Source: an uncultured Phocaeicola sp. (GTDB taxonomy: Bacteria > Bacteroidota > Bacteroidia > Bacteroidales > Bacteroidaceae). Taken from it: a DNA stretch of 64,000 nt. The notes beneath the pieces were generated by a model. It ran no database searches. It had not been told where the DNA came from and was given only the letters and a program-made list of their open reading frames with translations. Positions 1 through 9,097 of this stretch are shown in pieces. The stretch covers positions 1-64,000 of the forward strand of contig CANPVZ010000004.1 in NCBI GenBank assembly GCA_947581855.1. Reading direction: 5' to 3'. The position numbers and the translations under genes are program-made. Each line of letters starts with the position of its first letter. The first letter of the stretch is position 1.

Positions 1-33
1 GGCTTCCAACGCCGCTTCACTCTGTATAGACAT
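1..33 (-). CDS. Probable type I restriction enzyme R subunit, N-terminal fragment
   Basis: An ATG at 33 on the minus strand opens a frame running off the left edge; the visible residues are MSIQSEAALEA. This resembles the QSEAxLE start common in HsdR subunits (helicase/nuclease of type I restriction systems), but eleven residues are little evidence. A good purine-rich ribosome binding site (AAAGGA on the minus strand, 36-41) precedes the start. The start lies 14 bp downstream of the stop of the XRE regulator, so the two genes look co-transcribed. Family assignment is inference from the first residues and the regulator context. Confidence 0.4.
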   Translation of the reverse strand, partial: MSIQSEAALEA

Positions 34-47
34 ATTCCTTTTACTTA

Positions 48-347
48 TTACTCATTTTTATTCAGCCCTTTGATAATCTCGATACCCAATGCGTTTTCTA
101 TTTTACAAATGGTTTCCAGTGACATGTTCTTTTGCCCTTTCAGCATCTTGGATATATATTGCTGGGTGCAGTTCATTTTCTCGGCAAGCATCCGTTGCGT
201 CATGCCGAGTTCAGACATCCGCCTTGACATAAGGACGGCAATAGCCTGTGAGTATTGCGCCCAATCCCTTTTATCTTGCCCGACCTTGACGTCTTGCGGT
301 TCGGCTTCCAAAACTCCGCAAGGTATCTTGCATGTCACTGTATTCAT
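48..347 (-). CDS. XRE-family HTH transcriptional regulator
   Basis: A 99-residue protein with a lambda-repressor-type helix-turn-helix at about residues 38-92 (MTQRMLAEKMNCTQQYISKM, then the LETICKIENALG helix). The first 35 residues have no recognised domain. No toxin partner lies upstream on its strand. Downstream, 14 bp after its stop, is the start of a probable hsdR, so it may control a restriction locus, or be an antitoxin-like orphan. A complete Bacteroides promoter precedes it (377-408). Confident as an XRE protein; its target is unknown. Confidence 0.85.
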   Translation of the reverse strand: MNTVTCKIPCGVLEAEPQDVKVGQDKRDWAQYSQAIAVLMSRRMSELGMTQRMLAEKMNCTQQYISKMLKGQKNMSLETICKIENALGIEIIKGLNKNE

Positions 348-376
348 TGAAACGATTGTATTGCTTTATTCAGTTG

Positions 377-408
377 CAAAGGTAGCACAAATATTCGAAA
401 TTACACAA
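377..408 (-). promoter_or_regulatory. Bacteroides-type promoter for the XRE regulator
   Basis: On the minus strand, TTG at 408-406, a 21-bp spacer, and TACCTTTG at 384-377. This fits the Bacteroides TTTG-N19-21-TAnnTTTG pattern and ends 29 bp before the start codon at 347. Confidence 0.6.
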
Positions 409-652
409 CTCCCGGGTTGTTGTTTCGTAGAAAGAAACAAAATGCCATGCCTAAATCAAAGATTTAGGGAAGTAGAGACTTGTCGTCTCTCTATTCATAA
501 TGGTAATGAACTTCCATGTTGTTAATTCCTATGTTCTACCATAAGAACAATATTTCTCCATTTGTTTGTTGCCAATTTGTTACGCATGAATTATTTACCT
601 ATATATCGCTATTGATTATCAGAGCGTTATAATTTATACAAAATCAATGATG

Positions 653-732
653 TTAAACAACACATCGAATGAATATGAATTGGGATCAGATTCCTGCTGT
701 TATAACCCACAAAACATTATTAAACAACACAT
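653..732 (+). repeat. Direct repeat pair upstream of the GH3-like gene
   Basis: The 13-mer TTAAACAACACAT occurs at 653-665 and again at 720-732, the second copy ending three bases before the ATG at 736. Spacing is 67 bp. It could be a small duplication of the ribosome-binding region or a paired operator. The rest of 409-735 is AT-rich with no recognisable gene. Confidence 0.5.
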
Positions 733-735
733 AAC

Positions 736-2103
736 ATGAAAAAGCAAATTCTTACTCTTTCATTCACATTATGCAGTTTCGCCGCATTGCAGGCACAAGT
801 CGCCCAACCCTTTCAGGCAGGTTTCCCCTCGGAGCTTTCTATCGGACACACATGGAACCGTAGTCTGGTAAAGAAAGCCGGACAGGTTATCGGCGCACAA
901 CTAAATGAGCAAAAACAGACTAAGGTTATTTCCCCTAATCTTTCCGTCATCCAGCCGGGACAGAAGAATTATCTGCCTTTCTACGGAGAAAGCCCCTATC
1001 TGGTAGCGGAAACAGGAGTGGAAATGGTAAAAGGACTACAAAACAACGGGCAGCTAAAAGCCACACTCTGTATTACGCCGGAAGAAGCAAAAGCAACGTA
1101 CGTTTCACCTTACAAACGGGTGCTGACAGAAGCAAAAGCGGAAGGAGGAATCCAAACGAATAAAGAGGGTTTCGACACCGCCACTGCAAATATTAAAAAC
1201 CGGCTTGCCACTTCCTCAGCAAAGGGCATGCAGGAAACCGAGAGCCTGAAAGATTTCAAAAAAACAGCATTACAAGTAGCGCATGAATCTATTGTTCTAT
1301 TAAAAAATGCCGGGAACACTCTCCCACTCGACACACTTACTGCGCAAACGATTGCTCTCTATGGGAACAAGGCTCTTACCGCACAGATGCTTCCCGCCCT
1401 GAAACAGAAGTTGGGAACGCAAAGCCGGGTATTCGTCTTGGCAGAAACGTTGGAGGAAATCAGCAAGGCGGATTTGATTATCGCATTAGTGGAAGATGAA
1501 ATAAACGAACAGGCCCTGAAACCTATTCTGTCAGCCGGCAAGCCGGTAGTGCTGACATTATTCAACTCTCATCCCGTTTCTTTAAAAAATATCTCTTCTT
1601 ATATACCTGCCATACTGGAAGCTTGGCATCCGGGAGAAGCAGGTCCCGAAGCCATCGCCAATGTACTGACAGGCGCCTACAATCCGGGTGGAAAATTAAC
1701 CGTTGCCTTTCCGGAATATCCAATGGGACACGGACTAAGTTATACGACTTTCCGCTATACGGATTTAACCTTAGAACCTCAGCGCATTACAACAGAAGAG
1801 AGCGTCACGGTTCGTTTTAAAGTAACCAACACAGGTACCCGTGCCGGCGGTGAGGTAGTACAAGTATATCTGGTAGACGAGAACGCTTCCGTTCCTTTAC
1901 TATCGCCCAAGTTAGAGGCTTATAAACGAACCAATATACAACCGGGACAGACTAAAGAAATAAAATTCACTATTCGCCGCCGCAACATGGAATTGCTTAA
2001 CAGCGCAGGAGAATGGGTCATCGAACCGGGACGTTTTTATGTACAGGTAGGAGCTTCCTCCAATGACATTCGCCTGATCGGTGACTTCGAAGTCGTCCGA
2101 TAA
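736..2103 (+). CDS. GH3-like exported protein lacking the catalytic core
   Basis: 455 residues with a signal peptide (about 1-20, ending LQAQ). Residues about 28-105 match the start of a GH3 (beta-glucosidase/xylosidase) barrel: FPSELSIGHTWN, then YGESPYLVAETG and VKGLQNNG. The sequence then skips the KHF and SDW regions, so the nucleophile aspartate is missing. From about residue 180 the GH3 C-terminal sandwich resumes (HESIVLLKNAGNTLPL, AWHPGEAGPEA, NPGGKLTVAFP, HGLSYTTF), followed by a fibronectin-III-like domain from about 345 (EVVQVYLVDE). Typical GH3 enzymes are about 750 residues. The frame is continuous, so this is an internally deleted and presumably inactive protein, perhaps a binding or structural remnant. 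Confidence 0.75.
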   Translation: MKKQILTLSFTLCSFAALQAQVAQPFQAGFPSELSIGHTWNRSLVKKAGQVIGAQLNEQKQTKVISPNLSVIQPGQKNYLPFYGESPYLVAETGVEMVKGLQNNGQLKATLCITPEEAKATYVSPYKRVLTEAKAEGGIQTNKEGFDTATANIKNRLATSSAKGMQETESLKDFKKTALQVAHESIVLLKNAGNTLPLDTLTAQTIALYGNKALTAQMLPALKQKLGTQSRVFVLAETLEEISKADLIIALVEDEINEQALKPILSAGKPVVLTLFNSHPVSLKNISSYIPAILEAWHPGEAGPEAIANVLTGAYNPGGKLTVAFPEYPMGHGLSYTTFRYTDLTLEPQRITTEESVTVRFKVTNTGTRAGGEVVQVYLVDENASVPLLSPKLEAYKRTNIQPGQTKEIKFTIRRRNMELLNSAGEWVIEPGRFYVQVGASSNDIRLIGDFEVVR

Positions 2104-2156
2104 TATAGTATTCTGAAAAGAAGAGTTTCGGTGAACTAATTTTGACTCTGATTAGT

Positions 2157-2190
2157 TTTGCAACATCCTCCATCTTTTTTCTTACCTTTG
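2157..2190 (+). promoter_or_regulatory. Promoter of the ACT/UPF0210 pair
   Basis: TTTG at 2157-2160, spacer of 22 bp, TACCTTTG at 2183-2190, 28 bp before the ATG at 2219. Good match to the Bacteroides consensus. Confidence 0.65.
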
Positions 2191-2218
2191 CCGCACGAAA
2201 TTAATTTATCGGATTAAA

Positions 2219-2491
2219 ATGAATAAAACTATTATTACTGTAGTAGGGAAAGATACGGTAGGCATCATTGCCAAAGTCTGCACTTACCTGGCAGAAAACA
2301 ACGTGAACATTTTAGACATCTCACAGACCATTGTACAGAAGTATTTCAACATGATGATGATTGTAGACATCAGCCAGACAACCAAAGCCTTCGAAAAGAT
2401 GGTAGACGAGTTGACTGAAATCGGAACAAGCCTCGGCGTACAGATTAAATGCCAACGCGAAGAGATTTTCGACAAAATGCACCGTATTTAA
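2219..2491 (+). CDS. ACT domain protein (UPF0237 family)
   Basis: A 90-residue single ACT domain protein: [24 protein letters not shown] is the ligand-binding beta-alpha turn. Stand-alone ACT proteins of this family are small amino-acid-sensing modules. It is the first gene of a two-gene unit with the UPF0210 protein 86 bp downstream, a pairing conserved in many bacteria, which suggests the ACT protein regulates or partners the UPF0210 protein. Ligand unknown. Confidence 0.9.
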   Translation: MNKTIITVVGKDTVGIIAKVCTYLAENNVNILDISQTIVQKYFNMMMIVDISQTTKAFEKMVDELTEIGTSLGVQIKCQREEIFDKMHRI

Positions 2492-2577
2492 AAAGAACCA
2501 CCACTTCCGCCGGCTTCGAAACCAACACAATGTTTGTAAAGAAAGGAAGCTTGCGAAACATAAACGAGAAAACCATC

Positions 2578-3942
2578 ATGATTAATATTTCCGAAGTTAT
2601 CGAAACCAACAAGATGATTGAGCAGGAGAATCTCGATGTGCGTACCATCACAATGGGAATCAACCTGTTAGACTGTGCCGACAGCGATCTCAATCGCCTA
2701 TGCGAAAATATATACCGAAAAATTACTTCTTTAGCCAAAGATTTGGTAAAGACGGGTGAAGATATTTCTAAAGAATACGGAATCCCTATTGTAAACAAAC
2801 GCATCTCCATCACTCCCATCTCGTTGGTCGGCGGTTCGGCTTGCCATACTCCCGATGATTATGTAAAGATAGCCCTCACGCTGGATCGCTGTGCCAAAGA
2901 ATTAAACGTCAACTTTCTAGGTGGCTATTCGGCTATCGTATCAAAAGGAATGAGCCGGAGCGATGAACTGCTTATCCGTTCCATACCGGAAGCAATGGCC
3001 TGCACCGAGCGAATATGCAGTTCCGTGAACGTCGGTTCTACCAAGACCGGTATCAACATGGATGCCGTACGGCTCATGGGGGACATCATTCTGGAAACGG
3101 CAGAACATACCAAAGAACAGGACTCTTTGGGGTGCGCCAAATTGGTGGTACTTTGCAACACCCCCGATGATAACCCTTTCATGGCCGGCGCTTTTCACGG
3201 AGTGTCGGAGGAAGATGCCATCATCAATGTAGGTGTAAGCGGTCCGGGAGTAGTAAAATATGCGTTGGAACAGGTACGTGGAGAGAGTTTCGAAGTCCTC
3301 TGCGAAACCATAAAGAAAACAGCGTTTAAAATAACCCGTGTGGGACAATTGGTGGCGCAAGAAGCTTCGCGCCGATTGAATGTTCCTTTCGGCATTATTG
3401 ATCTTTCCTTAGCGCCCACCCCTGCCGTAGGTGATTCCGTAGCCGATATCTTGCAAGAAATCGGAGTGGAACGTGCCGGAGCACCGGGCACGACGGCTGC
3501 ATTGGCATTATTAAACGACCAGGTAAAAAAAGGAGGTGTAATGGCCTCTTCATACGTAGGAGGTTTGAGCGGAGCCTTCATTCCGGTCAGCGAAGACCAA
3601 GGCATGATAGATGCCGTGCTTTGCGGTGCACTAAGCATCGAGAAATTGGAAGCCATGACTTGCGTTTGTTCCGTAGGACTGGATATGATTGCCATTCCGG
3701 GCAGTACCCCAAGCACCACGATTGCGGGCATTATTGCCGACGAAGCGGCTATCGGTATGATTAACCAGAAAACAACTGCCGTCCGTATTATCCCCGTCAT
3801 CGGAAAAGAGGTCGGTGAAATCATTGAATTAGGAGGTTTATTAGGCCGTGCGCCGATTATGCCCGTTAATACGTTTGGCTGTGCCAGCCTCGTCAACCGG
3901 ACAGGACGGATACCGGCACCTATTCATAGCTTTAAGAATTAA
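2578..3942 (+). CDS. UPF0210 / PFL-family protein
   Basis: 454 residues from ATG 2578 ([14 protein letters not shown]). The frame stays open upstream to 2449, but that part overlaps the ACT gene and does not resemble the family, whose members begin near this methionine. Sequence is typical of UPF0210 (DUF711-like), rich in glycine loops such as [36 protein letters not shown] and [10 protein letters not shown]. The fold is related to pyruvate-formate-lyase-like proteins but the reaction is not established. Probably cytosolic and co-transcribed with the ACT protein. Confidence 0.9.
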   Translation: MINISEVIETNKMIEQENLDVRTITMGINLLDCADSDLNRLCENIYRKITSLAKDLVKTGEDISKEYGIPIVNKRISITPISLVGGSACHTPDDYVKIALTLDRCAKELNVNFLGGYSAIVSKGMSRSDELLIRSIPEAMACTERICSSVNVGSTKTGINMDAVRLMGDIILETAEHTKEQDSLGCAKLVVLCNTPDDNPFMAGAFHGVSEEDAIINVGVSGPGVVKYALEQVRGESFEVLCETIKKTAFKITRVGQLVAQEASRRLNVPFGIIDLSLAPTPAVGDSVADILQEIGVERAGAPGTTAALALLNDQVKKGGVMASSYVGGLSGAFIPVSEDQGMIDAVLCGALSIEKLEAMTCVCSVGLDMIAIPGSTPSTTIAGIIADEAAIGMINQKTTAVRIIPVIGKEVGEIIELGGLLGRAPIMPVNTFGCASLVNRTGRIPAPIHSFKN

Positions 3943-3991
3943 ACAGGCTATTCTGAATAAGAGGCATCTTTAAAAAAGGAACGCATCTTTA

Positions 3992-4018
3992 GCATTGGGT
4001 CGCATAACGACCTGATGC
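3992..4018 (+). terminator. Weak stem-loop after the UPF0210 gene
   Basis: Imperfect inverted repeat (GCAT..GGTCG, 5-base loop, CGACC..ATGC) 50 bp after the stop at 3942. It lacks a clear T-run, so termination is uncertain. Confidence 0.3.
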
Positions 4019-4157
4019 TTATCTGAAGAAAATGAAACTTAAATAGATGCTTCACACCTTACATCCGCCACTATCGGAACGATCCTTACTTAAGAAAATA
4101 AAGACATCCCATACCGGAAGCCATTGAACAATTGGAAATGAAACAGAACATCGGTAT

Positions 4158-4832
4158 ATGAAACTATTGATTATTGAAGACGAACACGAATTATCGAAGA
4201 GCATTGTAACGTATCTTAGTTCGGAGAAATATTTATGCGAGCAGGCTTTCACTTTCAGCGAGGCGATGGAGAAAATCGAGCTCTACGATTACGATTGCAT
4301 CCTGCTGGACCTGATGTTGCCGGGAGGAAACGGGCTGGATATCCTGCGCGAAATAAAACGGCAGAACAATCCGGCGGGTGTTATCATCGTTTCGGCCAAA
4401 GATTCACTGGAAGACAAAGTCAACGGACTACGTACCGGAGCGGACGACTACTTGCCCAAACCTTTCCATCTGCCTGAATTAAGCATGCGTATCTATGCGC
4501 TGATAAGGCGAAAACAGTTTACCAGCGCCAACACGTTGGAAAGCAACGGTATCAGAATCGATTTATTAGGCCAATCGGTAAGCATTAACGCCACTCCTGT
4601 TGCACTTACCCATACGGAATACGAATTGCTGCTCTTCCTCATCGGAAATAAGAATAAAGTAGTTTCTAAAAGTGCCTTGGCAGAACATCTGAGCGGCGAT
4701 ATGGCAGATATGCTGGACAGTCACGATTTTGTGTATGCACACATTAAGAATCTGAAAGCTAAACTGACGGAAGCCGGTTGTAGAAACTGCATTAAAAATG
4801 TCTACGGAGCCGGATACAAATGGATAGAATAA
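4158..4832 (+). CDS. OmpR/PhoB-type response regulator
   Basis: 224 residues. Receiver domain 1-115 with acidic pocket E7/D8, phosphoacceptor D51 in LLDLMLPGG and conserved K101 in YLPKPF. Winged-helix DNA-binding domain about 128-224 (LTHTEYELLLFLIGNKNKVVSK, VYGAGYKW). Partner histidine kinase follows at 5084 after an unusually long 251-bp gap. Targets cannot be read from the sequence. Confidence 0.93.
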   Translation: MKLLIIEDEHELSKSIVTYLSSEKYLCEQAFTFSEAMEKIELYDYDCILLDLMLPGGNGLDILREIKRQNNPAGVIIVSAKDSLEDKVNGLRTGADDYLPKPFHLPELSMRIYALIRRKQFTSANTLESNGIRIDLLGQSVSINATPVALTHTEYELLLFLIGNKNKVVSKSALAEHLSGDMADMLDSHDFVYAHIKNLKAKLTEAGCRNCIKNVYGAGYKWIE

Positions 4833-4929
4833 ATGGAACCCTGCAAAGCGACAGCATGAACAAAGAAAAGCATATACCAACCGATAAAAGCCCGGACCGT
4901 TTCTAATAAGAATTGCTTTTCAAAAAAGA

Positions 4930-4999
4930 GTCTTGCTTTTACAAACAAGCCGAATCAAAGATTATACATAAAAGAAACAGAGATGAAAAAAAGCAAGAC
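4930..4999. repeat. Inverted repeat between response regulator and kinase genes
   Basis: An 11-bp perfect inverted repeat, GTCTTGCTTTT at 4930-4940 and AAAAGCAAGAC at 4989-4999, with a 48-bp loop. It sits in the 251-bp gap inside the two-component operon and could be an operator, an RNA stem that sets kinase level, or chance. Confidence 0.35.
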
Positions 5000-5083
5000 C
5001 CATAAATATCTCACCAATAAGATCATCTTCATAAGCAATTAATTTCCAATATTATAAAGTAAACATTCTATTAACAGAAAAGC

Positions 5084-6139
5084 ATGAAAAGCCTCCTCTA
5101 CAAAAACATGATGCAGTTTATGGTCTGCACCTTCGTCATACTGATTCTTGCCGCACCAGTGTTTTACTGGCTTACCAAAAGTTTTTACGCTGAAGATATG
5201 ATTGACATTGTCGAAGCCGTGCAACACAATGCGCCCCTCCCTGAACTTGATTTGGAAGAAGACATCATGCAAGGAATCATGATTCAGTACCTCCTTATCA
5301 GCGGAGTCCTGGGAATAGCCCTCATCCTTGTTAACAGCATGATTGCTAAACACCTGTGGAAACCTTTCGATGAAACACTCCAACAAATTGAAGATTTCCG
5401 GTTAGAAAACGGAGTCATTCCTCCACTCTCCGAAAGCCATATCGAAGAATTTACAAGGCTGAACATCGCATTGAACCGGTTAATGGAAAACAGTCTGAAG
5501 AGTTATCAGACACAAAAGGAATTTGCCGAAAACGCTTCTCATGAGCTTCAAACGCCATTAGCCGTATTCCAAAGCAAACTGGACCTCCTGCTTCAGCAAC
5601 CGGATCTTACGCAGCAACATGCAACTATCATACAAGAGCTTTACAATGTATCAAACCGTCTCTCACGTTTGAATAAGAACCTTTTATTGCTCGCCAAAAT
5701 TGATAATAAACAATACAATCAGCTAACATTCATTGATGTCATCACTACCTTGGAAGAAATACTTCCGCTCGTAGAAAACATCACGGATGACATTACATTC
5801 CACAAAGAATTTCATTGTACGGAACTAAAAGTACATGGCAACCAATCTCTTCTGGAGAGCCTTATCAACAACCTCATCATTAATGCCATAAGGCACAACA
5901 TACCGAAAGGTGAGATTCTGATTTCAATCACTCCGAACCGGCTTACCGTATCAAATACTTCTTCGGAAGGAGCTTTGGACAAGCGTCTCTTGTTTAACCG
6001 GTTCTACCGCCCATCCGAAAAGATTAAAGGCAACGGGCTTGGGCTCTCCATAGCCAAAGCCATCTGTCACTATCACGGTTGGGACATCGACTATGAATAT
6101 AAAGAGGGATTGCATATATTCAAAGTCGATTTTACATAA
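5084..6139 (+). CDS. Sensor histidine kinase
   Basis: 351 residues. Two membrane helices (about 11-30 and 65-86) flank a short periplasmic loop of about 35 residues (acidic, PLPELDLEEDIMQ), too small for a classical ligand domain. HisKA domain carries H153 in NASHELQTPLA. The HATPase domain shows N-box NNLIINAIRHN and G-box NGLGLSIAKAI. Partner of the response regulator at 4158. The short sensor loop suggests it senses membrane or envelope state, or works with another protein. Confidence 0.92.
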   Translation: MKSLLYKNMMQFMVCTFVILILAAPVFYWLTKSFYAEDMIDIVEAVQHNAPLPELDLEEDIMQGIMIQYLLISGVLGIALILVNSMIAKHLWKPFDETLQQIEDFRLENGVIPPLSESHIEEFTRLNIALNRLMENSLKSYQTQKEFAENASHELQTPLAVFQSKLDLLLQQPDLTQQHATIIQELYNVSNRLSRLNKNLLLLAKIDNKQYNQLTFIDVITTLEEILPLVENITDDITFHKEFHCTELKVHGNQSLLESLINNLIINAIRHNIPKGEILISITPNRLTVSNTSSEGALDKRLLFNRFYRPSEKIKGNGLGLSIAKAICHYHGWDIDYEYKEGLHIFKVDFT

Positions 6140-6325
6140 TAAAATACTTTTCATAACGATATAAAATAATCGAATGGTCCTTTATCTTTGGCATGCGCTA
6201 CCAAAGAATAATAAAAAGCATCAAATCAATTCTGTGTTCGGCTCGTTCCTTGAAGTGCATTAAAAAACATGGAGCTGTTCCAAAAATCAAAAGTGAATTA
6301 GCTAAAAGGACAGATTATCCCTAAA

Positions 6326-6375
6326 TAAAAAGCGCCACTCTAACCTATAAGAATTAGGTGTAAAGTGGCGCTTTT
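6326..6375 (+). terminator. Rho-independent terminator of the two-component operon
   Basis: Arms AAAAAGCGCCACT and AGTGGCGCTTTT with a 24-base loop, A-run on the left and T-run on the right. It can act in both directions and separates the kinase from the leftward toxin locus. Confidence 0.8.
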
Positions 6376-6518
6376 GTCTATACTTGAGCCCTGACAGTTC
6401 TAAATTCAACTTTTAATCTAAACTCTCAGACTTTTTGAACGATCTCAATTGCCCAGTAATTAAAGCCGTAAAAAATCCATAGTGTACTAGATTGTTCCCG
6501 CAATAGTAAAAGTTGCAA

Positions 6519-6643
6519 GTATGACCGGTGTTACCATTACCATTGCATACGCTGAGTTCGTACCGTTCGCCATGTATTGATAAGTCGCTTTCAACACATT
6601 ATCCTTTTTCACTTGATACAACAAATCCTTAGATTGCGAATTT
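6519..6643 (-). pseudogene. RHS repeat fragment (relic)
   Basis: On the minus strand this stretch encodes DLLYQVKKDNVLKATYQY and MANGT, matching the YD-repeat part of the tip cassette at 12372-12480. A single A is missing after GGTACGAA relative to that copy, throwing the frame. A second scrap, the 20-mer CCTTGAAGTGCATTAAAAAA at about 6250, also occurs near 11886 inside that cassette's toxin segment. Both are debris from past rearrangements of the RHS locus. Confidence 0.75.
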
Positions 6644-6672
6644 TTCAATAGTAGTGATTAACGATTGAATCT

Positions 6673-7272
6673 CTACAACCCTACACAATTAAAATACTCC
6701 GTTTTATAAAGAGACTCTTTAACTCGCAACTTATTTTCAGATGTATCATAATACATGTTTTGAAATGCTATTTTCATTTCAGGGAATAAAAAACCATATA
6801 TATCTATATCATAATTATCTGTTTCTACATATTTCCCCCAATTTCCACTATCACTAAAAACATAATAATTACCCTGCGTAAAATGAAATACTTTTATAGA
6901 CAACCCTTCATTTAATTCCGACGGACAGAAATCCTTCCATTCACATTCCAATGGAATTTTTAATCTAATCGGATATTTCTCTTTCGTGTCCTCGACAATC
7001 AGTATATATTGGCTAAGATTATCATATAGCTTTAAACATTGGCGAAGAATGTTATATTCTTCTTCACTCAATACCGAAGCGGAAGTCAAAGCATATAGTT
7101 GAAAATTTTTATTAAAAACATTTTTAGGAAATGGATTGTCATTAAATACTTTCTTCTGAATGCTTTTCCAATGTTCTTTATACTCATCGTCTTGAATATA
7201 ATATTCTTTTAATAGACGATTTGTCATATCGCGAGTTTCCGATAATGCTATTTTATCTAATATATTTCCCAT
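6673..7272 (-). CDS. Probable orphan immunity protein of an RHS tip cassette
   Basis: 199 residues, intact, no signal peptide, not assigned to a family. AT-rich compared with chromosomal neighbours. Its ATG lies five bases after the stop (TGA, 7280-7278) of a decayed toxin tail, the arrangement seen for other toxin/immunity pairs in this locus. Role as cytosolic immunity protein is inferred from position only. It is the last gene of the leftward array and ends about 300 bp from the bidirectional terminator at 6326-6375. Confidence 0.6.
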   Translation of the reverse strand: MGNILDKIALSETRDMTNRLLKEYYIQDDEYKEHWKSIQKKVFNDNPFPKNVFNKNFQLYALTSASVLSEEEYNILRQCLKLYDNLSQYILIVEDTKEKYPIRLKIPLECEWKDFCPSELNEGLSIKVFHFTQGNYYVFSDSGNWGKYVETDNYDIDIYGFLFPEMKIAFQNMYYDTSENKLRVKESLYKTEYFNCVGL

Positions 7273-7277
7273 TTCAT

Positions 7278-7740
7278 TCTGTTATTCCTATTTTATATTT
7301 TATAGAACCCCTATTAATAAAAATCGTGGACATTCCATTTGAAGAGGCTTTATACAACTTTACTGTAGTTCCATCTGGCATTCGATATAAAGATTTACCT
7401 ATTTTCCTTCCTCCTTTTGTAACTTATTTAAAAATTCTAGTTGCATTTCCTTTCACAAAACTTTGTGCAGCTCCCCTCCTTGTATATGAACTTACTGTTG
7501 ATATCAAATATTCGACTATATATTTGGATTGCGTAGGACGAGATACTACAGATTTTACAATAGGCATTGCTTTTGAGAGAGTCTGACCACGGCCATTTTA
7601 TTATATGCTTACCGCTTCCATTTAAATGTATATGACTATGATTCGATCCTTTTTTCCTTGAGGAGTAGCTGGGTCAATTCTCAATTTTTCTACGAACTTG
7701 CCATTTTCAATTACTCCACAACTGGGACTCTAATTAGGAT
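7278..7740 (-). pseudogene. Decayed toxin tails (at least two joined fragments)
   Basis: Minus-strand reading gives ENGKFVEKLRIDPATPQGKK, a sequence style seen in secreted polymorphic toxins, followed by a frameshift in an A-run and then GSNHSHIHLNGSGKH. A different frame gives GRGQTLSKAMPIVKSVVSRP, an in-frame TAA, and KGGRKIGKSLYRMPDGTTVK ending in a TGA just before the immunity gene at 7272. Neither toxin is intact and no active site can be named. The two frames meet near 7590, as if two tips were fused by deletion. Confidence 0.6.
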
Positions 7741-8088
7741 TTATGCATATTTTATATCAACAACTATTGAAAAAAAAGAAAGTGTATTATTATTCCTTTC
7801 ATGATAGTTCTTTATATAATCTCGTGCATGTTGAATACTTCTTTTCACATATTCAGATATCAATTCATTTTCTTGCCTATCATAATACCAGCTATCTCCC
7901 GTATATTCAAATTTACCATGACACATGATTAGAACATCTCCACCTAAAATAGGTATAGCTAATCTCTCTATTTCAGCAATAACAGCCAAAATATTTGTGT
8001 ACGAAAATGCATATTCATCTGCACCTATGGCTTTCAATGATATTCCCTTTTCTAAAAATAAAGCCGATAATTCTTTTATAGTTTCCAC
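7741..8088 (-). CDS. Imm40-like immunity protein
   Basis: 115 residues, intact. The PILGGDVLIM segment, the WYYDRQENE segment and the C-terminal Y-V-x-R-S-x-x-x-A-x-x-Y-I pattern fit the Imm40 family of polymorphic-toxin immunity proteins. It begins 17 bp after the stop of the toxin tail at 8106-8370, so that is the presumed cognate toxin. Family call from memory of the motif; a profile search would settle it. Confidence 0.65.
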   Translation of the reverse strand: METIKELSALFLEKGISLKAIGADEYAFSYTNILAVIAEIERLAIPILGGDVLIMCHGKFEYTGDSWYYDRQENELISEYVKRSIQHARDYIKNYHERNNNTLSFFSIVVDIKYA

Positions 8089-8105
8089 ATCTCTACAATT
8101 TTATG

Positions 8106-8370
8106 TTATTTGAAAAATCTATGATTTATTTCTCCATTTGGTTCCTTAATAAATTCAAAAAAGCCATCTCGCCCTTTATAGGTTCCCGGTATTTTTAATT
8201 TCATTCTCATAAATCCATCACCACCTTTTAACGGAAGAATTACTCCATTCTTTTCAAACGCTTTCACACTCTCTGGAAATCCATGAAGATCTTTAAGTCC
8301 CATTTGCTTTAATGCTTTACTCGAATACCAAGTTCCATCAAAAAAGATTGTGTTTTAGGAGTCTTAACAG
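8106..8370 (-). pseudogene. Truncated toxin tail next to Imm40-like gene
   Basis: The frame reads IFFDGTWYSSKALKQMGLKD through GFPESVKAFEKNGV to GRDGFFEFIKEPNGEINHRF, ending at 8106. An in-frame TAA lies upstream near 8360, so the tail is cut off from the RHS core relic at 8382. The INHR-containing C-terminus resembles the ends of RHS/WapA-type toxins, but no catalytic residues can be assigned. Only about 80 residues remain. Confidence 0.6.
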
Positions 8371-8381
8371 AAAAACATCCA

Positions 8382-9097
8382 CTATTTATCCCTACCGTAG
8401 CTCCCCTCCAACAATAACTCAGGATTGGTATACTGCCCCAAAGCGATACTTGCCTGCGCTACAAAATAATTGCCAATCGTGGGATTCAGCCAATAATTGA
8501 CGGCATTCTTTCTTCCCCAAGCCGTATCTATACGATCCAAAAGGGATAGTTGCTCGGACGAAAGAGAAGACAAATAGGACTGAGTACCTTTAAACTCATC
8601 AGCCCACCAAGCATTCCAACCCGGGTCATTCAATATACCCGAAGAAGCCCAATACACATTCCCCTTGAATTCATTCAACCGTTCTTCCGGAACCACTACC
8701 ACGTCATCGCTTCCATCGTCTGTACGGACTATCAACTCGCCATATTGATCATAGAAATCTGTGGCAAAGGAACCGGTCGGGTCAATAAAACGCACAGGAC
8801 TTCCCAAACAATAACCGAATAAAGACTGCGAGTAGTACTCCTCCGCCAACGGATCCACCGTCGCCCACCTCGCGATGTCCGAAGCATACATCCGAGCACC
8901 GAAATCATACCGGTTCAGTCCGACAAACCCTGACGCTCCTTGCCGCTGAACAGGTAACGGTTGCCACTGCCACTCGCTGATGTTGCCATTGTAACAAGCC
9001 GATGTTCCGGCTTGCGGATTATTATAGCACAACCTCATTTTGAATGGCACGCTTTCCTTACTTGTCAACCAACCACGGATATTGTATTGCAAGTTCT
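8382..9097 (-). pseudogene. RHS core relic with internal deletion
   Basis: Reads RGWLTSKESVPFKMRLCYNN to GNISEWQWQ, then jumps out of frame to the core-domain end (LNRYDFGARMYASDIARW, DPTG). About 900 bp present in the intact gene between these points is missing. A further one-base loss restores frame at the GLNRYDF segment. The pre-toxin region (FATDFYDQYGEL onward) is nearly identical at DNA level to 13926-14300 of the intact gene, then diverges after PELLL and stops. This is a former tip cassette, no longer able to encode a product of full size. Confidence 0.85.

Noticed and set aside
3195..3896. 233-codon minus-strand frame
   Set aside because: Antisense to the UPF0210 gene; no start signals or family sense.
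4983..5042. 19-codon frame MKKSKTHKYLTNKIIFISN
   Set aside because: Very short, no conserved pattern, overlaps the inverted repeat; could be a leader peptide but there is no supporting evidence.
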